In this document: one piece after another, positions 1 through 11,990 of the stretch | Position numbering within the stretch: position 1 is the first letter of the stretch | How the letters are laid out: the number at the start of each line of letters is the position of its first letter | Assembly: GCA_944548615.1 (NCBI GenBank) | Contig: OX155972.1 | Span: 8,145,719 to 8,209,718, forward strand | Direction of reading: 5' to 3' | Length of the DNA stretch: 64,000 nucleotides | Source of the DNA: Micropterix aruncella | Taxonomy: Eukaryota; Arthropoda; Insecta; Lepidoptera; Micropterigidae | Position numbers and translations under genes: made by a program | The notes under the pieces: generated by a model | Told to the model about the DNA's origin: nothing | Database searches by the model: none | The model's input: the letters and a program-made list of their open reading frames with translations, nothing else

Positions 1-8
1 TTCAATTA

Positions 9-515
9 GAGTTGTCAACTACAGCGGGCGTGATTGTGACCAGATTACTCCAGTCTCTCGATTGGTTACGAGTTCGAGGTCGCTTGCGCGGTCCTCTCCC
101 TTACGAAGCGGTGAAACGGTGTTTACCGAATCTATCGCGGACCACAGCGTCCTTTGCCCGGCTGTTCACCCAGGATCGGGTAGCCGATGGTCGTTTCAAG
201 AGCAGTCACCGTAAGGTCCGCAACCACCCCCGCTCTATAGGAAACATTACTGCTTCCAGACTCCCCTGACTGAGACTAACCCTAGTAGTTAGTCAGAGTG
301 CACAATCGATTGGTTTACGCCGCACGGTGCGCAGACCGTCCAGGAGCGCCAGAAGGTTGATTCCTAGGGGAAACTAACCCTAAGGCCAGTGTTTTACCCG
401 GGCTCGCACTTCATGCGTGGAGGCTGCCGGATGGGTGTTGACCCGTGAGTGTAACCAACTCTGAACAGAATGGGTCTTCGTGGCCAACTAAGCAAGGGCC
501 CCTTACCTCCTATAC
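9..515 (+). repeat. GCR retroposon copy 1 (internally deleted)
   Basis: This GC-rich repeat shares long stretches with the copies at 29657, 46429 and 59534. It opens with the family's 5' signature GTTGTCAACTAC. It then jumps at about position 31 straight to the segment beginning GACCAGATTACTCC, so roughly 200 bp of the usual left part is missing. It runs through the 3' module and ends near AAGGGCCCCTTA. The 85-codon open frame inside it also appears in other copies, but two frames are open there at once, which fits low stop density in GC-rich DNA better than coding. Confidence 0.8.
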
Positions 516-525
516 ATACAGGTTA

Positions 526-1060
526 AGCTAATAAAAGCGTTTTAAAAAATCGGTTGTGTCACCCTAAGATTTTCCCGGCAAGCAGACAATCTCCCCCTCC
601 GCGCCAAACCCATCAAGATCAATAAATGTATTAGTGTCATCTACACTTTGCGTTTCATAGTAGAATTCTAGCTGCCAAAACATAGTACGGCATTGCGCAA
701 TCTAATACCCTATATAATCCACGGCTGCACTGAGTAGCCGCTCTTCTTCTTATTTGTTTGCCAGTTTAAGCGATTTGGATTGCGTCGGGGTGTAATAAGA
801 AGGGATTTTGGGAAACTTCAAGGGTTAGGTTTGTATGCCGAGATATCCCTTTACCGACCCCTTAACATTGATTTATTGATGTTTTGATTCGATGCGTACT
901 AGGCCACACCTATTAATATCCCCCACTTGAGCGGGTGCCCTATATCCCGCAAACAAGGATGTAACTCTTCCCCTAAGGATGCTCGGGGCGCAGGTAAAAA
1001 TAAGAGGCAAGCGTATGTGGGAGGGCGAGAAATAACCCGTGAACCGCTTGCGTAAATAAA
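526..1060. other. Unassigned intergenic stretch
   Basis: No coding or structured feature was recognised. The start (from about 535) has a short stretch resembling position 38515 (AAATCGGTTGTGT), suggesting a second small dispersed repeat. Confidence 0.4.
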
Positions 1061-1067
1061 TTGGTTT

Positions 1068-1310
1068 ATCCGCCCTCTTCGGCTGCGTAAATTTGTTAAG
1101 TAAACGCGACGGAAGCCGCTCGTTAAGATAACGCCCGAGCAACGCGGTCGTCAGCCGCCCGTGATCAAAGCGTAAATAAGGGATGCCGAAGGATTTGACA
1201 GGGCGTCAAATATATTAGCGTGAAATGTGGAGTATCACCGTAAATGGGCTATGATGTATAATCCTATTGACAGTTATTTTTAAATTAAATTAAATTTATT
1301 CAATATTTCT
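1068..1310 (+). repeat. Dispersed repeat D, tail part
   Basis: From the motif CTCTTCGGCTGCGTAAATTT onward this matches 3811-4040 over about 240 bp with scattered substitutions. Shared motifs include ACGCGACGGAAGCCGCT and AGCGTGAAATGTGGAGTATC. Only the tail half of the family is present here. The body half occurs at 2795 and 3325. Confidence 0.75.
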
Positions 1311-1499
1311 CATAATTCACTCCGCCAGACTTACAACATACATACTGAAGTGTTTGGGCGAGTGGAAGCGAGGAGGGTCCAATTCTCCTGAGCTAATCCT
1401 CCTTTACAAAAGCCCATCACCCTGACCCAGGATCGACTACAAAAAAACATTTTGCTTAAGAAGTCCTATAAAATCCTAATCCCCACCATGGAAAACTGG

Positions 1500-2450
1500 A
1501 AGAATCCGCATTAGTTCCAAAGCCACAACGCGGACGCCTGGTTCACCGAATGATCAGGAACAAATGGACGTATGGGGCAGGCGTGTACGGAAATAAAACC
1601 AACCACAGAATCAGCATCGCCCTTGGACAATATGCCACGATTTACCAAGCCGAAGTGTTTGCCATATTGGAATGCATAAAACTCCAAAGTCGAATTGAGT
1701 TAAAAAATAGAAAAATCCTCATATACTCTGACAGCAGAGCAACATTAGACGCTCTGGCTAAAGTCACCACAGAATCTTATGTTGTCTGGGACTTATGTTG
1801 TATGCAAGAGCTCAACAAATTGGGAAAAGCAAACTAAATCGCATTCATATGGATACCTGCCAGACTGGCAAAACTGGGCACACTGGAATGCCCGATGGAG
1901 CTAGTTGTTGGGGTCCCCTTCGCTATAGGTAAGAAAAGCATCAGGGACTGCCTGGAGCAGCAACATCATGGAAATAGAGGCGAGGATGTCACCAGGCAAA
2001 AGCCATGATGGAGCAACCACTTCCAAAGAAAACCAAATCACTACTTGACCTGAGTAAAAAGAACCTTAGAACCACTATCGGTCTCCTCACCGGTCCCACG
2101 ACCCTTAGAGCACATCTATTTGACGTTGGCTTGACCGAAAGCAAGGACTGCAGAATATGTGGCGAAGAGCCTGAATACAGCATACACATCGTTGGTCGCT
2201 GCCTAGGCCTCGCCGCATAAAACACAGTTCACTCGGACGGGCCTTTTCGAATCCAGCGATCTGCCCAACTTGAAGGTCAGTGATCTGCATGGACTGCAGT
2301 ACCGGGTTACTAGCAGACCACTAACCCAACCACAAATAGGGTAGTTACAAAAGATCTTATAGATCCAGGTGACATCAAAGGCCGGAAACAAGCCCCCCAC
2401 TCTTTTTACTATTACTATTTCACTACTAAGTACTCCGTTTACTACTACTA
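1500..2450 (+). pseudogene. Non-LTR retrotransposon 3' end: broken RNase H plus zinc knuckle (family X)
   Basis: This is the 3' end of an RNase H-bearing (I-type) non-LTR element. The RNase H start reads DAWFTE then a stop then SGTNGRM, a decayed form of the family's TDGS start. After a frame change it continues GAGVYG, then YQAEVFAILECIKL and IYSDSRATLDAL, which are typical RNase H motifs. Further stops follow. At 2005-2220 the C-terminal domain CRICGEEPEYSIHIVGRC gives a C-x2-C...H...C knuckle. The copy ends in a decayed (TAC)n tail at 2405-2450. Copies at 6487 and 56331 share the same end. The element is dead, with at least two stops and a frameshift. Confidence 0.8.
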
Positions 2451-2794
2451 TTTAATTCTTCACACATATTTAAAAATGTAGTCTGTAATGTTTAAAATCT
2501 ACCTTGCTGGAGTGATTCCCGTACTAAGGAAGACCGTCATTTATTGTTTTCTTTAGGTGGTAAGTGTGACGTAAAGTAAAATTGTTATAAAAGGAAATTC
2601 CTTACATTAAAAAATATAGTATAAATGTGTATAAATAAATAAATATTTGAAGTAGAACGTATGTAGTCAAGCAGTAGTTATGTAGGTAGTTATAAATATA
2701 CACATACACATACGTATAACCTAAACATACATATACATACACATGTAAATATAAGTAGATTAATGTATGTAGGTAAACATACTTATAAAAAAAC
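2451..2794. repeat. AT-rich stretch with CATA-type microsatellite
   Basis: The segment 2460-2520 resembles 4040-4110 (CACACATATTTAAAAATGTA), so it is probably the far end of dispersed repeat D. Positions 2690-2760 are an impure CATA/TACA simple repeat. No coding is seen. Confidence 0.5.
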
Positions 2795-3270
2795 TTGTGT
2801 TAGTTAATTTCTACGTTTTATCCTTCTTTACCTCGAATAACCATTGTATTATAAATCTTATTCCGTTTATATTATCTAAATTTACTTTTACTTCCGAAAT
2901 AATTATGTTGTGTAGTCGCACAGCTAGAAAAGAAAAGTGTTGGACAAATCATGTTGCATGGACGTAACTGCGCGCGGTGTGATAGGTGAGTGCCTTAGTA
3001 GTACAAGTTGTGAAAAATAATGAGTTTTAGGGACTACGTCTTATGTTTTAATTAATTTTCCCCACCAGAAAGCAATTCAAATTGGCCGCGCGTAGTATGC
3101 CAAGCGAAATAATGAAGTAAGATATATTTGTCAAATCATTTTTTTGGACGAGCATCGCTGTAAACACCGAGCGGGCTCGAACACGTCGACTCGCCCGACA
3201 GTCATAATTAAATCCTCCGAAAAACAACATACTGTGGTTTCTGCCGTCTTTTCTTCTTGGTTTATCCGCC
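2795..3270 (+). repeat. Dispersed repeat D, body part (copy 2)
   Basis: About 480 bp are diverged but collinear with 3325-3810. Shared blocks include GACGAGCATCGCTGTAAACA, GGGACTACG and TGTGGTTTCTGCCGTCTTTT. This copy stops at the point where the 3325 copy continues into the tail. Confidence 0.75.
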
Positions 3271-3324
3271 CTCTATCTATATAGGTAGATATATAAATGA
3301 AGGTGTGTATTTTTAGACAGAACT

Positions 3325-4120
3325 AAGGTTAGTCAATTTCTACGTTTCATTTTAGTTTAATTAACCAGTTTGTCGTGAATCTCATTCCTTGTGTAGTATC
3401 CAACTTCACTTTTAGTTCCATATTGATTACATTGTGTAGTCGGACAGCTAGAATAGAAAAAATATCGGGCGAATTAAATTTCTTAAGGAGGACATCATGT
3501 TGAACTGCGTGCGGTATGATAATGTGAGTGACTTGGTAGCAAAAATTATGAAAAACAATGTCATGTAGGGACTACGCTATATGTTATAATTTATTTTTCC
3601 CATCAAAAATCAATTCAAATTTGCCGCGAGCAGTACTGCCACGCACGAAATAATGGAGTAAGATATATATTTCCAAATACTTTTTAAGGACGAGCATCGC
3701 TGTAAACACCGAGCGGATCCGAACACGTCGACCCGCCCGACAGTCCTAATTAAATAATCCGCCGAACAACACACTGTGGTTTCTGCCGTCTTTTCTTCTT
3801 GGGTTGTCCGCTCTCTTCGGCTGCGTAAATTTGTTAGGTAAACGCGACGGAAGCCGCTCATTAAGATAACGCTCGAGCAACGCGGTCGCCAAACGCCTGT
3901 GATCGATGCGAAAATAAAGGATGCCGAAGGATTTGATAGGGCTTCAAATCAATTAGCGTGAAATGTGGAGTATCGCCGTAAGTGGGCTCTTGTGGAAATT
4001 CTTATTGACAGTTATTTATATTTTTAATTTAATTCATTTAATATTTCACACATATTTAAAAATGTAATTTGTAATTTTTTAAATCTACCTTGCTGGTGAT
4101 GCCCGTACTTATGCTGGTGA
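3325..4120 (+). repeat. Dispersed repeat D, body plus tail (most complete copy)
   Basis: This is the longest of three copies. It has the body (as at 2795) followed directly by the tail (as at 1068), showing the two parts belong to one unit of about 750-800 bp. No open frame is shared between copies, so it looks non-coding. No terminal repeats or target duplication were identified. Confidence 0.7.
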
Positions 4121-4503
4121 TGCCTTAAAGTTAGACTGCTATTTTCTATATTGGCTAGCCGTGCATCGGTGAGTGTGATTGTATAAGACTGCGGGGTGTT
4201 TCTTCGGTCCTTTCCTTATTAGATTCGTAAGCTGTTTTTTTTTTATATAGATAATAAATCAAATTCAACGTATCATTGGCTTGTATAGTTATTCTTAAGG
4301 TTTTTTAAATATTTATTTTATCAAGTATTGATTTATTATATAGGTGTTTTTCTTAAAAGTTTTATTTAGAATTTGATACGCTGATATACTACTTACTAAC
4401 TTTTAGTTACATTTTTATTCTGATTATAATTCGTGATTTGATTACCTATTTTTTATAACAATGTGTACTTCTATTTAATTAAATTTAATATTTTGATTAT
4501 AGT
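4121..4503. other. AT-rich spacer
   Basis: No gene, repeat family or structure was recognised. Confidence 0.4.
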
Positions 4504-4515
4504 TTATTGTATTTA

Positions 4516-5096
4516 TTATTATTTGTTGAGTGCCTCTTTTCTAAGGTCTTTATGAGCCTTGTAACACTGCGACCATTGCTGATCTGTTGTGTTCGCCACC
4601 TACTATAGTTCTGCGCTAAGCCTTGTGTCATTTAAGAACCGCAGCAGGCTTTTGGCGCCAGATTGTTTTACCTCCTCAGGTTGGAGGTAATGACCACCCA
4701 AGTGGGTGTATCTTTTACGCATCAGCGCGCCACACTCGCACATGAGGTGCTAGGGAGTTTGCTCTGCTCTTTTGCAGAACCTGCACATTTTGTGTCTCTG
4801 AGCTTGAGGTTGAACATGTGTGCCCCGTGAGCGCCCTCACCAGTATGCGTAGATTGTTCCTATTTAGCGACAAGGCCTCACGGGCCGTCTTACGGTAGTA
4901 AGCCTTAATTAGCGCTTGGGATCGATTCAACCCTGGCGAGTTGTTCCAGTGGTTGACGGATTGTTCTAAACATATTTGTTTGAGCATTAGGTTTGCAAGG
5001 CTTTTTGGTACGCCACAGCAAGGTTCAGGGCCATATAACGTTCCCTTTGCTCCCGTCTTAGCAAGTTCGTCGGCTTTTTCATTTCATTATTGTATT
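4516..5096 (-). pseudogene. 5'-truncated I-type non-LTR retrotransposon (family Y)
   Basis: This closely matches 42150-42720. It encodes on the minus strand the stretch LMLKQICLEQSVNHWNN that follows RNase H in family Y, then a decayed cysteine knuckle. It is bounded by a perfect 12-bp direct repeat TTATTGTATTTA at 4504-4515 and 5097-5108, a target-site duplication. The 3' end, on the left, has an (ATA)n tail. The 5' end is cut at the point where KADELAR begins. Insertion by target-primed reverse transcription with 5' truncation explains all of this. The frame is broken in the knuckle. Confidence 0.85.
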
Positions 5097-5108
5097 TAAC
5101 TGTTTATT

Positions 5109-5701
5109 TAAATTCTTACGTTGCTACTTATTGATAGCATTATAATGATTTATTGCAATTTAATATTTAAAATTTATTACTAATGTATGTACACAACCAC
5201 TGGCGTAGCTACTGTAAACAGACGAAATGTCGAATAGCCGAATCTATTCCTTCTTTTTTGGGGGTTTTGTGGGGTTTTTGTAACATCTGTATTTTTATTA
5301 TTGTGTAATATATAAGTTTTTTACAATCTATAAAGATTTTTGAAAATAATGTAAACTGAACTGACCGGAATTTATGTAGGTTATATCAGCTGTGGTATGT
5401 GATGTGGTCCGCTACACACGCATTCGAATATTACCGTTATTATACAAACAAACAAAACACGTTATTATACAAAAATTAACAATAGTTTTTCCTTGATGAA
5501 TTCCTTTAATCTCAAAGTACATTCTTGAAGATCAACCACGTAGATGACTTTGATTATTTTTCTACAACTTACCTTGCTCGCTCAACAGCACGGTTTCTAC
5601 GAATAGGTTTTCTTATTCGGTTTAGCTGTATACGGTGACGAAAAATCCGCGCGTTTGAATTATACGGCTTTTTAATCAGTTTTTGGAACGTTTCGTAAAA
5701 T
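5109..5701. other. Spacer and probable 5' flank of a Harbinger element
   Basis: AT-rich with no recognised coding. Positions 5600-5700 lead directly into the Harbinger-like frame and may be its 5' untranslated part. Confidence 0.35.
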
Positions 5702-5988
5702 ATGGACCTCGACGATGACGTTGCGATAATTTTCTACTGGCATAGGCGTAAACAACGAAAAAAATATAAAAGATTTTGGGTGCACCTAATTGTATCGCTG
5801 CACTTAATTCTAGGCCACTTTTGGATACTCATGTTTGAACTGAGAAGTGGTAGAACGAAATTCTACAAATATTTTTGGAACTCAATATCAACTTTTAATT
5901 TATTTCTAAGTAGATTGGAAGAAGATTCGAAAAAAAGCAAGGTATGTTTATGAGAGAAAGTATCAGCCCAGAAGAGAAATTACGCAGC
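5702..5988 (+). pseudogene. PIF/Harbinger transposase N-terminal fragment
   Basis: The 83-codon frame starts MDLDDDVAIIFYWHRRKQRK. It carries the layout seen at the start of Harbinger-type (HARBI1-like) nucleases: a basic patch, a tryptophan block (RFWVHLI), then FELRSGRTKFYKYF and a following helix. After the stop the next frame reads MRESISPEEKL, which closely matches the family's conserved R-x-x-ISPEEKL segment, so one frame break lies at about 5950. The DDE nuclease core and the Myb-like partner are missing. It is a dead 5' remnant, identified from motif memory rather than alignment. Confidence 0.6.
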
Positions 5989-6486
5989 CGTACGGAAAAA
6001 GTTATGCCGCTTACGGTTTTCAGTGAATGACACGGTAGCAAAAAAAACGGATCGGTTTTTTTACCGCATTCGGTTTTACCTTATAGTGAGAACACACTCT
6101 TTATGTTTGCATCCGCCACTATAAACCGCACAATAAAAACGTTCAGGTAATCCGCAATGTGTGAACGGACTGTAACATGCTAATTCGGCCGCACAATTAG
6201 TAAAATTTCCAACAAATAAAATAAAGTTAACATGTCATTGTTCCTCTCTACTTTTAGTTGAACTATGGTAACAAGTGCATAAAATATGAGAGGCGAGTGC
6301 TCGCTCGAAAAGTTCAACCGTCCGTTAGCATCTGTTTTATTTGCAGACGCGGTCGCAACTTGAGGCTGGGACACTGCCTGAATGGCGATGAGTCGCATCC
6401 GCTACTTTGTACTCGTATTTATTAACTAGCACCACGTAAGGGAATCGAATCATACAAATCGATACAAATTCTCGATGTACAAAAAC
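5989..6486. other. Possible non-coding remainder of the Harbinger copy
   Basis: Sequence such as ACACTCTTTATGTTTGCATC and AATGTGTGAACGGACTGTAA looks like element DNA. I could not place terminal repeats, and nothing coding is seen. Confidence 0.3.
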
Positions 6487-6790
6487 TTATAGTAGTAGTA
6501 GTAGTAAACGGAGTGTGGGGCTTGTTTCCAGCCCTTGATATAATCTGGAGCTATAAGATCTTTTGTAACTACCCACTTTGTGGTTGGATCAGTTGTCTGC
6601 TAGTAGCCCGGTACTGCTTACCAGTCCATGCAGAATACTGACCTTCAAGTTGGGCAGATCACTGGGTTCAAGAAAGGCTCATCCCAGTAAACTGTCTCTT
6701 TTTGCGGGGAGGTATGGGCAATGACTAACGATGTGTATGCTGTCTTCAGGTTTTTCGCCACATATTCGGCAGTCTTCCGTGGGTTACTTA
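6487..6790 (-). pseudogene. 5'-truncated non-LTR element tail (family X)
   Basis: The (TAG)n run at 6490-6506 is the reverse of the family X (CTA)n tail. It is followed by sequence matching 56345-56640 on the same strand, including the region encoding the end of the C-x2-C knuckle domain. The copy stops near 6785, so only about 300 bp of the 3' end was inserted. A target duplication is not clear. Confidence 0.75.
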
Positions 6791-6873
6791 GTATAATATG
6801 TGCTAAACTTAACTTTATTTAAAAAAGGAACGTTATACAAGCCAATAAAAATATATATTTACCTACCTGCAAA

Positions 6874-7027
<154 letters not shown>

Positions 7028-7227
7028 NNNNNNNNNNNNNNNNNNNNNNNNNNNNNNNNNNNNNNNNNNNNNNNNNNNNNNNNNNNNNNNNNNNNNNNNN
7101 NNNNNNNNNNNNNNNNNNNNNNNNNNNNNNNNNNNNNNNNNNNNNNNNNNNNNNNNNNNNNNNNNNNNNNNNNNNNNNNNNNNNNNNNNNNNNNNNNNNN
7201 NNNNNNNNNNNNNNNNNNNNNNNNNNN
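7028..7227. other. Assembly gap (200 N)
   Basis: Exactly 200 N, which suggests an arbitrary placeholder gap caused by the TA tract. Confidence 0.99.
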
Positions 7228-7740
7228 ATTAAAATGTCAGCTATCATAATTCCGTTATGTTACACTTCCCGGGTTAATCCTTCAAACAAGGAGGCTACTG
7301 AATATGAGCTGAATCACCAGTTGAACCGACCCGAGAACACATTGCATCTAATGGCCAAAGCTGCACGAAACCATTCGCGCCATTGCGACAACTTTTTGCT
7401 TCAGTGTAGACTGTTCTGCTGCGACTAGTCCTCTTTCAAAATTGTGGACTTGTCAGTGTATCGTTGCTGGCCTGGAAGAAGTCGGGTGTGTTGTATAAAA
7501 GCGTTGTGATATACTACCAGTCTATAGTGATCTAGGTGAACCTGTTTGTATGAGTCTATAATAATAAAAGAATAAACTTGCACACCAGCGCCGAACTGCA
7601 GAAAGTAAAATCCTGAAAGTTCACTTTGAAAAATAAGGGATATCGCGAGGGATTGGCTGAAATCAACTCTTAACTGGCCGAAGCGGGAACTAATGGGCAC
7701 TGTTGCTGTTAGGCTACTAAGAGTATTAGGGTTGGCTAAA
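7228..7740. other. Unassigned stretch right of the gap
   Basis: A 106-codon minus frame (7425-7745) shows no recognised motif. Base composition is higher in GC than in the surroundings, so an unrecognised retroelement piece is possible. No gene call is made. Confidence 0.3.
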
Positions 7741-8275
7741 CTCACGGGTCAACACCCATCCGGCAGCCTCCATTAGAAGCTTTGCGCACCGTGCGGCGTC
7801 AGCCAATCGATTGTGCATTTCGACTGATAGCCGGGGGAGTCTGGAAACGGCTTTGTTTCTTATAGAGTAGGAGTAGTTGTTAACCTTACCGCAACTGCTT
7901 TTGAGACGACCAATAGGCTACCGAGTGAATAGCCGAGCAAAAGATGCAGTGGTCAGCGATAGATTCTGTAAACACTTAATCACCGCTACGTAAGGGAGAG
8001 GACCAAGCAAGTGACCTCGAACCCGTTATCAGTCGGGAGACTGGAGTAATCTGGTTGCATCTGGAAGTAAGGGCGCGTGTGTCAGCCCGCTGTTGGATTA
8101 CCATGATTATCTCGCGGTGCAGCGTTGGCTTCTTACGGGCGAGTGGCGTAACTAGACAGTGGATTACTTTCGTCCCGAGTCTTCTACGCTCACTTCACGG
8201 GAGGCAGATCGATCAATATCGTTAAAACTTCCTGAGGTGACGGGTTCGCCCGTTATAGATGACAGCTCTAGTTGG
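7741..8275 (-). repeat. GCR retroposon copy 2
   Basis: This is the reverse-strand GCR family. It starts inside the 3' module (TCACGGGTCAACACCCATCC), has a short deletion near 7780, and ends at the 5' signature GACAGCTCTAG. It is more diverged than copies 4 and 8. Confidence 0.8.
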
Positions 8276-8469
8276 CCGAAGCGGTACGTTACAACTATTT
8301 CAGTCGGTTGAATTTGGATTTGAAAAATTAAATAGAATAGGAAATGGAAATTCTAGAGATGTCGATTCCTACAATTATAATCGATAACAGAATAACGACT
8401 TATTCAACATAAAGAAAAATAAATTTAAGGAAAGCATCTACATAAGCATCTACATAGTGATTTCTATTC

Positions 8470-8590
8470 CTATTATTTCTGTGTCCATGGTGCAAGACTC
8501 TGGAACGATCTCCCAGCAAACATACGAAACTCGCCTTCTTTACCATCGTTTAAGACTCACCTTAAGGATTACTACCTTTCTAAGAGGTAA
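8470..8590 (+). pseudogene. Non-LTR reverse transcriptase C-terminal tail
   Basis: The frame ending at TAA 8588-8590 reads HGARLWNDLPANIRNSPSL then FKTHLKDYYLSKR. This is the conserved end of CR1/Jockey-like ORF2 proteins: an aromatic-asparagine-x-LP-x-x-IR motif followed by FK-x-x-LK. It is only a small 5'-truncated remnant. The overlapping 94-codon frame in another phase is a shadow. Confidence 0.65.
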
Positions 8591-9528
8591 CCAGTTCTTC
8601 CCTTTCCCTCCTCTTCCTCTCCCAATTTCCTCTCCTTGGGCATTATTTGTTTTAAATTCTTCCACTTGTCTGTATGTTATGCAGACGGTCTGTATATTAT
8701 GTAATAATCTTTATTTTCACAATGCGCGCATGTACCAGTGAGTTTAGGTTATCTCGGCAATAAGCTCGCCTTTTTGTATAACAATCAAGTGCAATATTCG
8801 ACAATGCGCCATAGATATTTAAATTAAATATGTTGTAGACGACTATTTCATTTGATTTTATTTTTTATTATTCTTTTTTAAACAAATGTTTTTTTTATTG
8901 ACAAGTAAATTATTTTCATACATGACTTATGAATTTCGATTTTCTTTGACATATTTCTCGCACTGATAACGTACTGTAGGCACTGTGCGAATTATAGACT
9001 TAATTCAATGAATTATTCTGCTTAATTTAATTGTGTTGTTTTATGTAGCGCTGGATGTTTCCTCATTAAACAAATAAGAAAATAAGGGTACATTCGCAAA
9101 ATAAAATGATCATATACCTTTTTGAGTTTTTTAAACTGAAAATTTACATATTACTCTCCGAAATAACTAGTTCATATATTAGTGCTTTAAATAAATATCG
9201 TCGGAATTAAAAAGAATAAAATACAGTAATTTTGATAAAAAATACTGGGATGTAGGCACCCTATTCCAATGTTAATGTTTGGCCAAATTTTCCGTTAATG
9301 TAAATTAGTTCTGGCGTTTGCCAGACTTACGGCGATCCTGTATTCAAATTACTGCCATCTTTGTAGATTCACTTATCAGGTTAAGTAGCTGAAACGAGCA
9401 GTTCAAAATGCACTACGTTGAAAGCGTATCTGCGATATTGATTATTTTGTTATGAATTTTAATACTTTAATCAAGATATTGATTATTAAAAAAAATATTA
9501 TTAAATTAAGTACGATATTGCTTATTTA
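8591..9528. other. 3' untranslated remnant and AT-rich spacer
   Basis: The stretch after the reverse transcriptase tail is probably the 3' untranslated part of that copy for the first 200-250 bp. The rest shows nothing recognisable. Confidence 0.35.
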
Positions 9529-10266
9529 TCTATACTAATATTATAAACAGGTAAAGTTTGTGAGGTTGTAGGAAGTAATCTCTGAATCTACCGAACCGAT
9601 TTAGATTTTTTTTACCAATAGAAAGCCACGGTATTTGTGAGTGTCATAGGCTATATATTAATCCGAAAACTGAAAAGACTTTCGTGGTAGTCGGATTTGC
9701 AAAGTAAGTCGGAGGAAAAACGGTCGAACGAAAACGTTTCTAACTAACGCTGCCCTAACTATGAGAGATATATGATTAAGTTCTAGAGAAAAGTTGTAGA
9801 GCTTGATAATGCCTACGAAAAAGTCAGCGACAGAATATGTCTAAATTTTATATTGAGTCACAAAAAGTAGTTTTTTATATAAAAAAAATAATTTAAATCG
9901 TTAGGTCATGTTTATTGGACATATTATCAACAATTATGAATTAATATCAAAATAAGTAAATTTATCGTCTCAAGTGTTTAAAACAAAAGACCTTTCCCTT
10001 TAACTGCATATAATTTTCCTTTTACTGCATAAATGGTTCAAGAGATAAGACACTCACAAATAAGACACTCACAAGAAGACACTCACAAATAACGGTCATG
10101 TAGTCAAATTGGCTTGCAAATACATACATACAGCTGCATAAAAATTAACCCTTCTTTTGGCAGTCAGGAAATGAATCATTGCATTCAGTACTAACCGAAC
10201 CACACTCATAATTTCATCACAAGTAAAAAGTTTTACCGCCCAACGAAGTGGGCACGGGTCAGCTAA
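9529..10266 (+). mobile_element. Non-autonomous Helitron (copy H1, full length)
   Basis: The 5' end TCTATACTAATATTATAAA and the 3' end GGGCACGGGTCAGCTAA (CTRR type), followed by T, are Helitron termini. Length is 738 bp. It encodes no protein. Copies at 25729 (735 bp), 29092, 30741 and 54308-55872 share the body. Key shared blocks are GATGAGAGATATATGATTAA-like and GCCTACAAAAAAGTCAGCGA-like sequences. An autonomous partner would supply Rep/helicase. Confidence 0.85.
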
Positions 10267-11340
10267 TATAAATATAAAACTATAGATTTCTTAAGATGAT
10301 TATAATTAAAATAAATTGTCTACCTTGAAACAGGCGAAGATTATTTAAGTTAAGATTTTTGTGTATTGTAACTACTCATAATTTGAAACCAATAAGGTAA
10401 TCTGAAATTTGAAATGCGAGATAGATAAAGCACTTTGCACATAACTTCTCTCTACCTCATTTGTTTTACTTATATTATTATTATATTATATTAACTTTTA
10501 TATTATTATGACATACTTTTATATTTTTATAACATATTAACTTTTATATGTCAACATTGGCTTACTTATGTAAGGCAGTAATTATGTACTTGCAAATAAT
10601 AGGTTTAACATCCGTAGGTTTATTTGATTCGCTGTAAGGCTGCTGCAAATTATATTTTGAATTTTTTCAATATTTACAAATCCTATAAACAATATATTTA
10701 TTTATATATTTATTTCAAAGATCTGTCAATATTTATAAGATAACAAAAATATGTTATGCCCATAATAGGATTTGATAAATATTATTACGGATTGTTTATA
10801 CAATTATTATTATTATTATGTAATTATTGTTATCATTTACATATATATCATGTAAACAGTACAGTTATTTATTTATTAATTTCAAAACATTGTGTATATT
10901 TAAAAGATTATTTACCAGTTATACTATTTTACTCTCATGCATATTCTTTCAAACAATGCAATCACACATTAATTCGGTATAAAACCGACTAGCCAGCGTA
11001 GACTACAATGAAAATAACAGAGAAAACAGACGAGAACCAAAAAGCATATAGAATCGAAACTCAATCCTAAATGCAATCAGCAAACACAGAGGAAGTACGA
11101 GACCGTCGCAAATATGGGACAAAGTCCTGCCTGCTCTCGCTTTTATATAAATGGAAATCTGGAACGCGCAAAATCCTGTTCCTATATTTGTACTGGAGAT
11201 TTATTTACGGAAACCGGCAGTTTTTTCTACTACTAAAGTCAGGCGATCGAGTTATTCTTAATGAATATCTCAGGAGTGAAATAAAACGACACAAAAAATA
11301 ATAATAATAATATTTATTTACTGTTAAAAGCTATAGAAAT
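10267..11340. other. AT-rich spacer
   Basis: Several short AT-rich frames are present but no motif is recognised. Positions 11000-11300 may already belong to the non-LTR copy that follows. Confidence 0.35.
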
Positions 11341-11990
11341 CTACGATAACCTCTGTCCTTGTACTGGAATGCCACAATGCGCTTCAATCCATTGCAACGT
11401 CAAATAGAGTATCCTGCAATGGATTAAAGGGCACAGCGACTCACTGGGAAACGATGCGGCAGACGAACTGGCCAAAAAGGGATTAAAGAAAATAGTATAT
11501 GGACCGGAACCCTTGATGCCCATACCCCAGGCCCAAATAAAAACATGGCTACGCAGGAACACCGATGAAACCCACCTTACAGAATGGAATAAAAACGCAG
11601 GATTCAGGCAATCAAAGAACGCAGTTCCAGAAGCGTCTAAAAACTTGCCCGCAACCTCACCAGATTAAAAAGGGACAAAATCCGTAAAGTCATAGGTACT
11701 ATGACATACCACTGTCCCCTAAACAAACACCTGTTTACCATAGGTGTGACAGATAGCCCTCTATGCAGAGGATGCATGGAGGAAGAAGAAACGCCACAGC
11801 ATGTGCTCATGGAATGCAGGAGCGTGGCAGAGCAACGGCCAAAAATACTACAATCTACAGCATCTGTCCCGGAGGCCTGTAGCAACCCAAACAGGCTGCT
11901 AACTTTCTGGGACAGCCTGGCTTGGCTGGAGTAACATAAATAGAAACACGAGCCATGCACAACGGCCCAATCCAGAGGCCAAGTGCGAGG
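11341..11990 (+). pseudogene. I-type non-LTR retrotransposon 3' end (family Z)
   Basis: Plus-strand frames read LQWIKGHSDSLGNDAADELA, the RNase H C-terminal block whose last aspartate precedes ELA. A long charged linker follows with GPEPLMPIPQAQIKTWLRR. After a frame break, 11701-11934 gives CRGCMEEEETPQHVLMEC, a C-x2-C-x8-H-x4-C knuckle. It is the same domain order as families X and Y but a distinct sequence. The reverse transcriptase domain and the start of RNase H are absent, so the copy is dead. Confidence 0.8.

Noticed and set aside
12..269. Recurrent frame RGRLRGPLPYEAVKRC... conserved in several GCR copies (also at 40841, 46670, 59697, 60101)
   Set aside because: A second frame over the same bases is also open (SSRSLARSSPLRSG), copies carry non-triplet indels, and there is no recognised domain. 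It is best explained by GC-rich repeat DNA with few stops.
11637..11960. 107-codon minus frame
   Set aside because: Antisense shadow of the family Z zinc-knuckle region on the plus strand.
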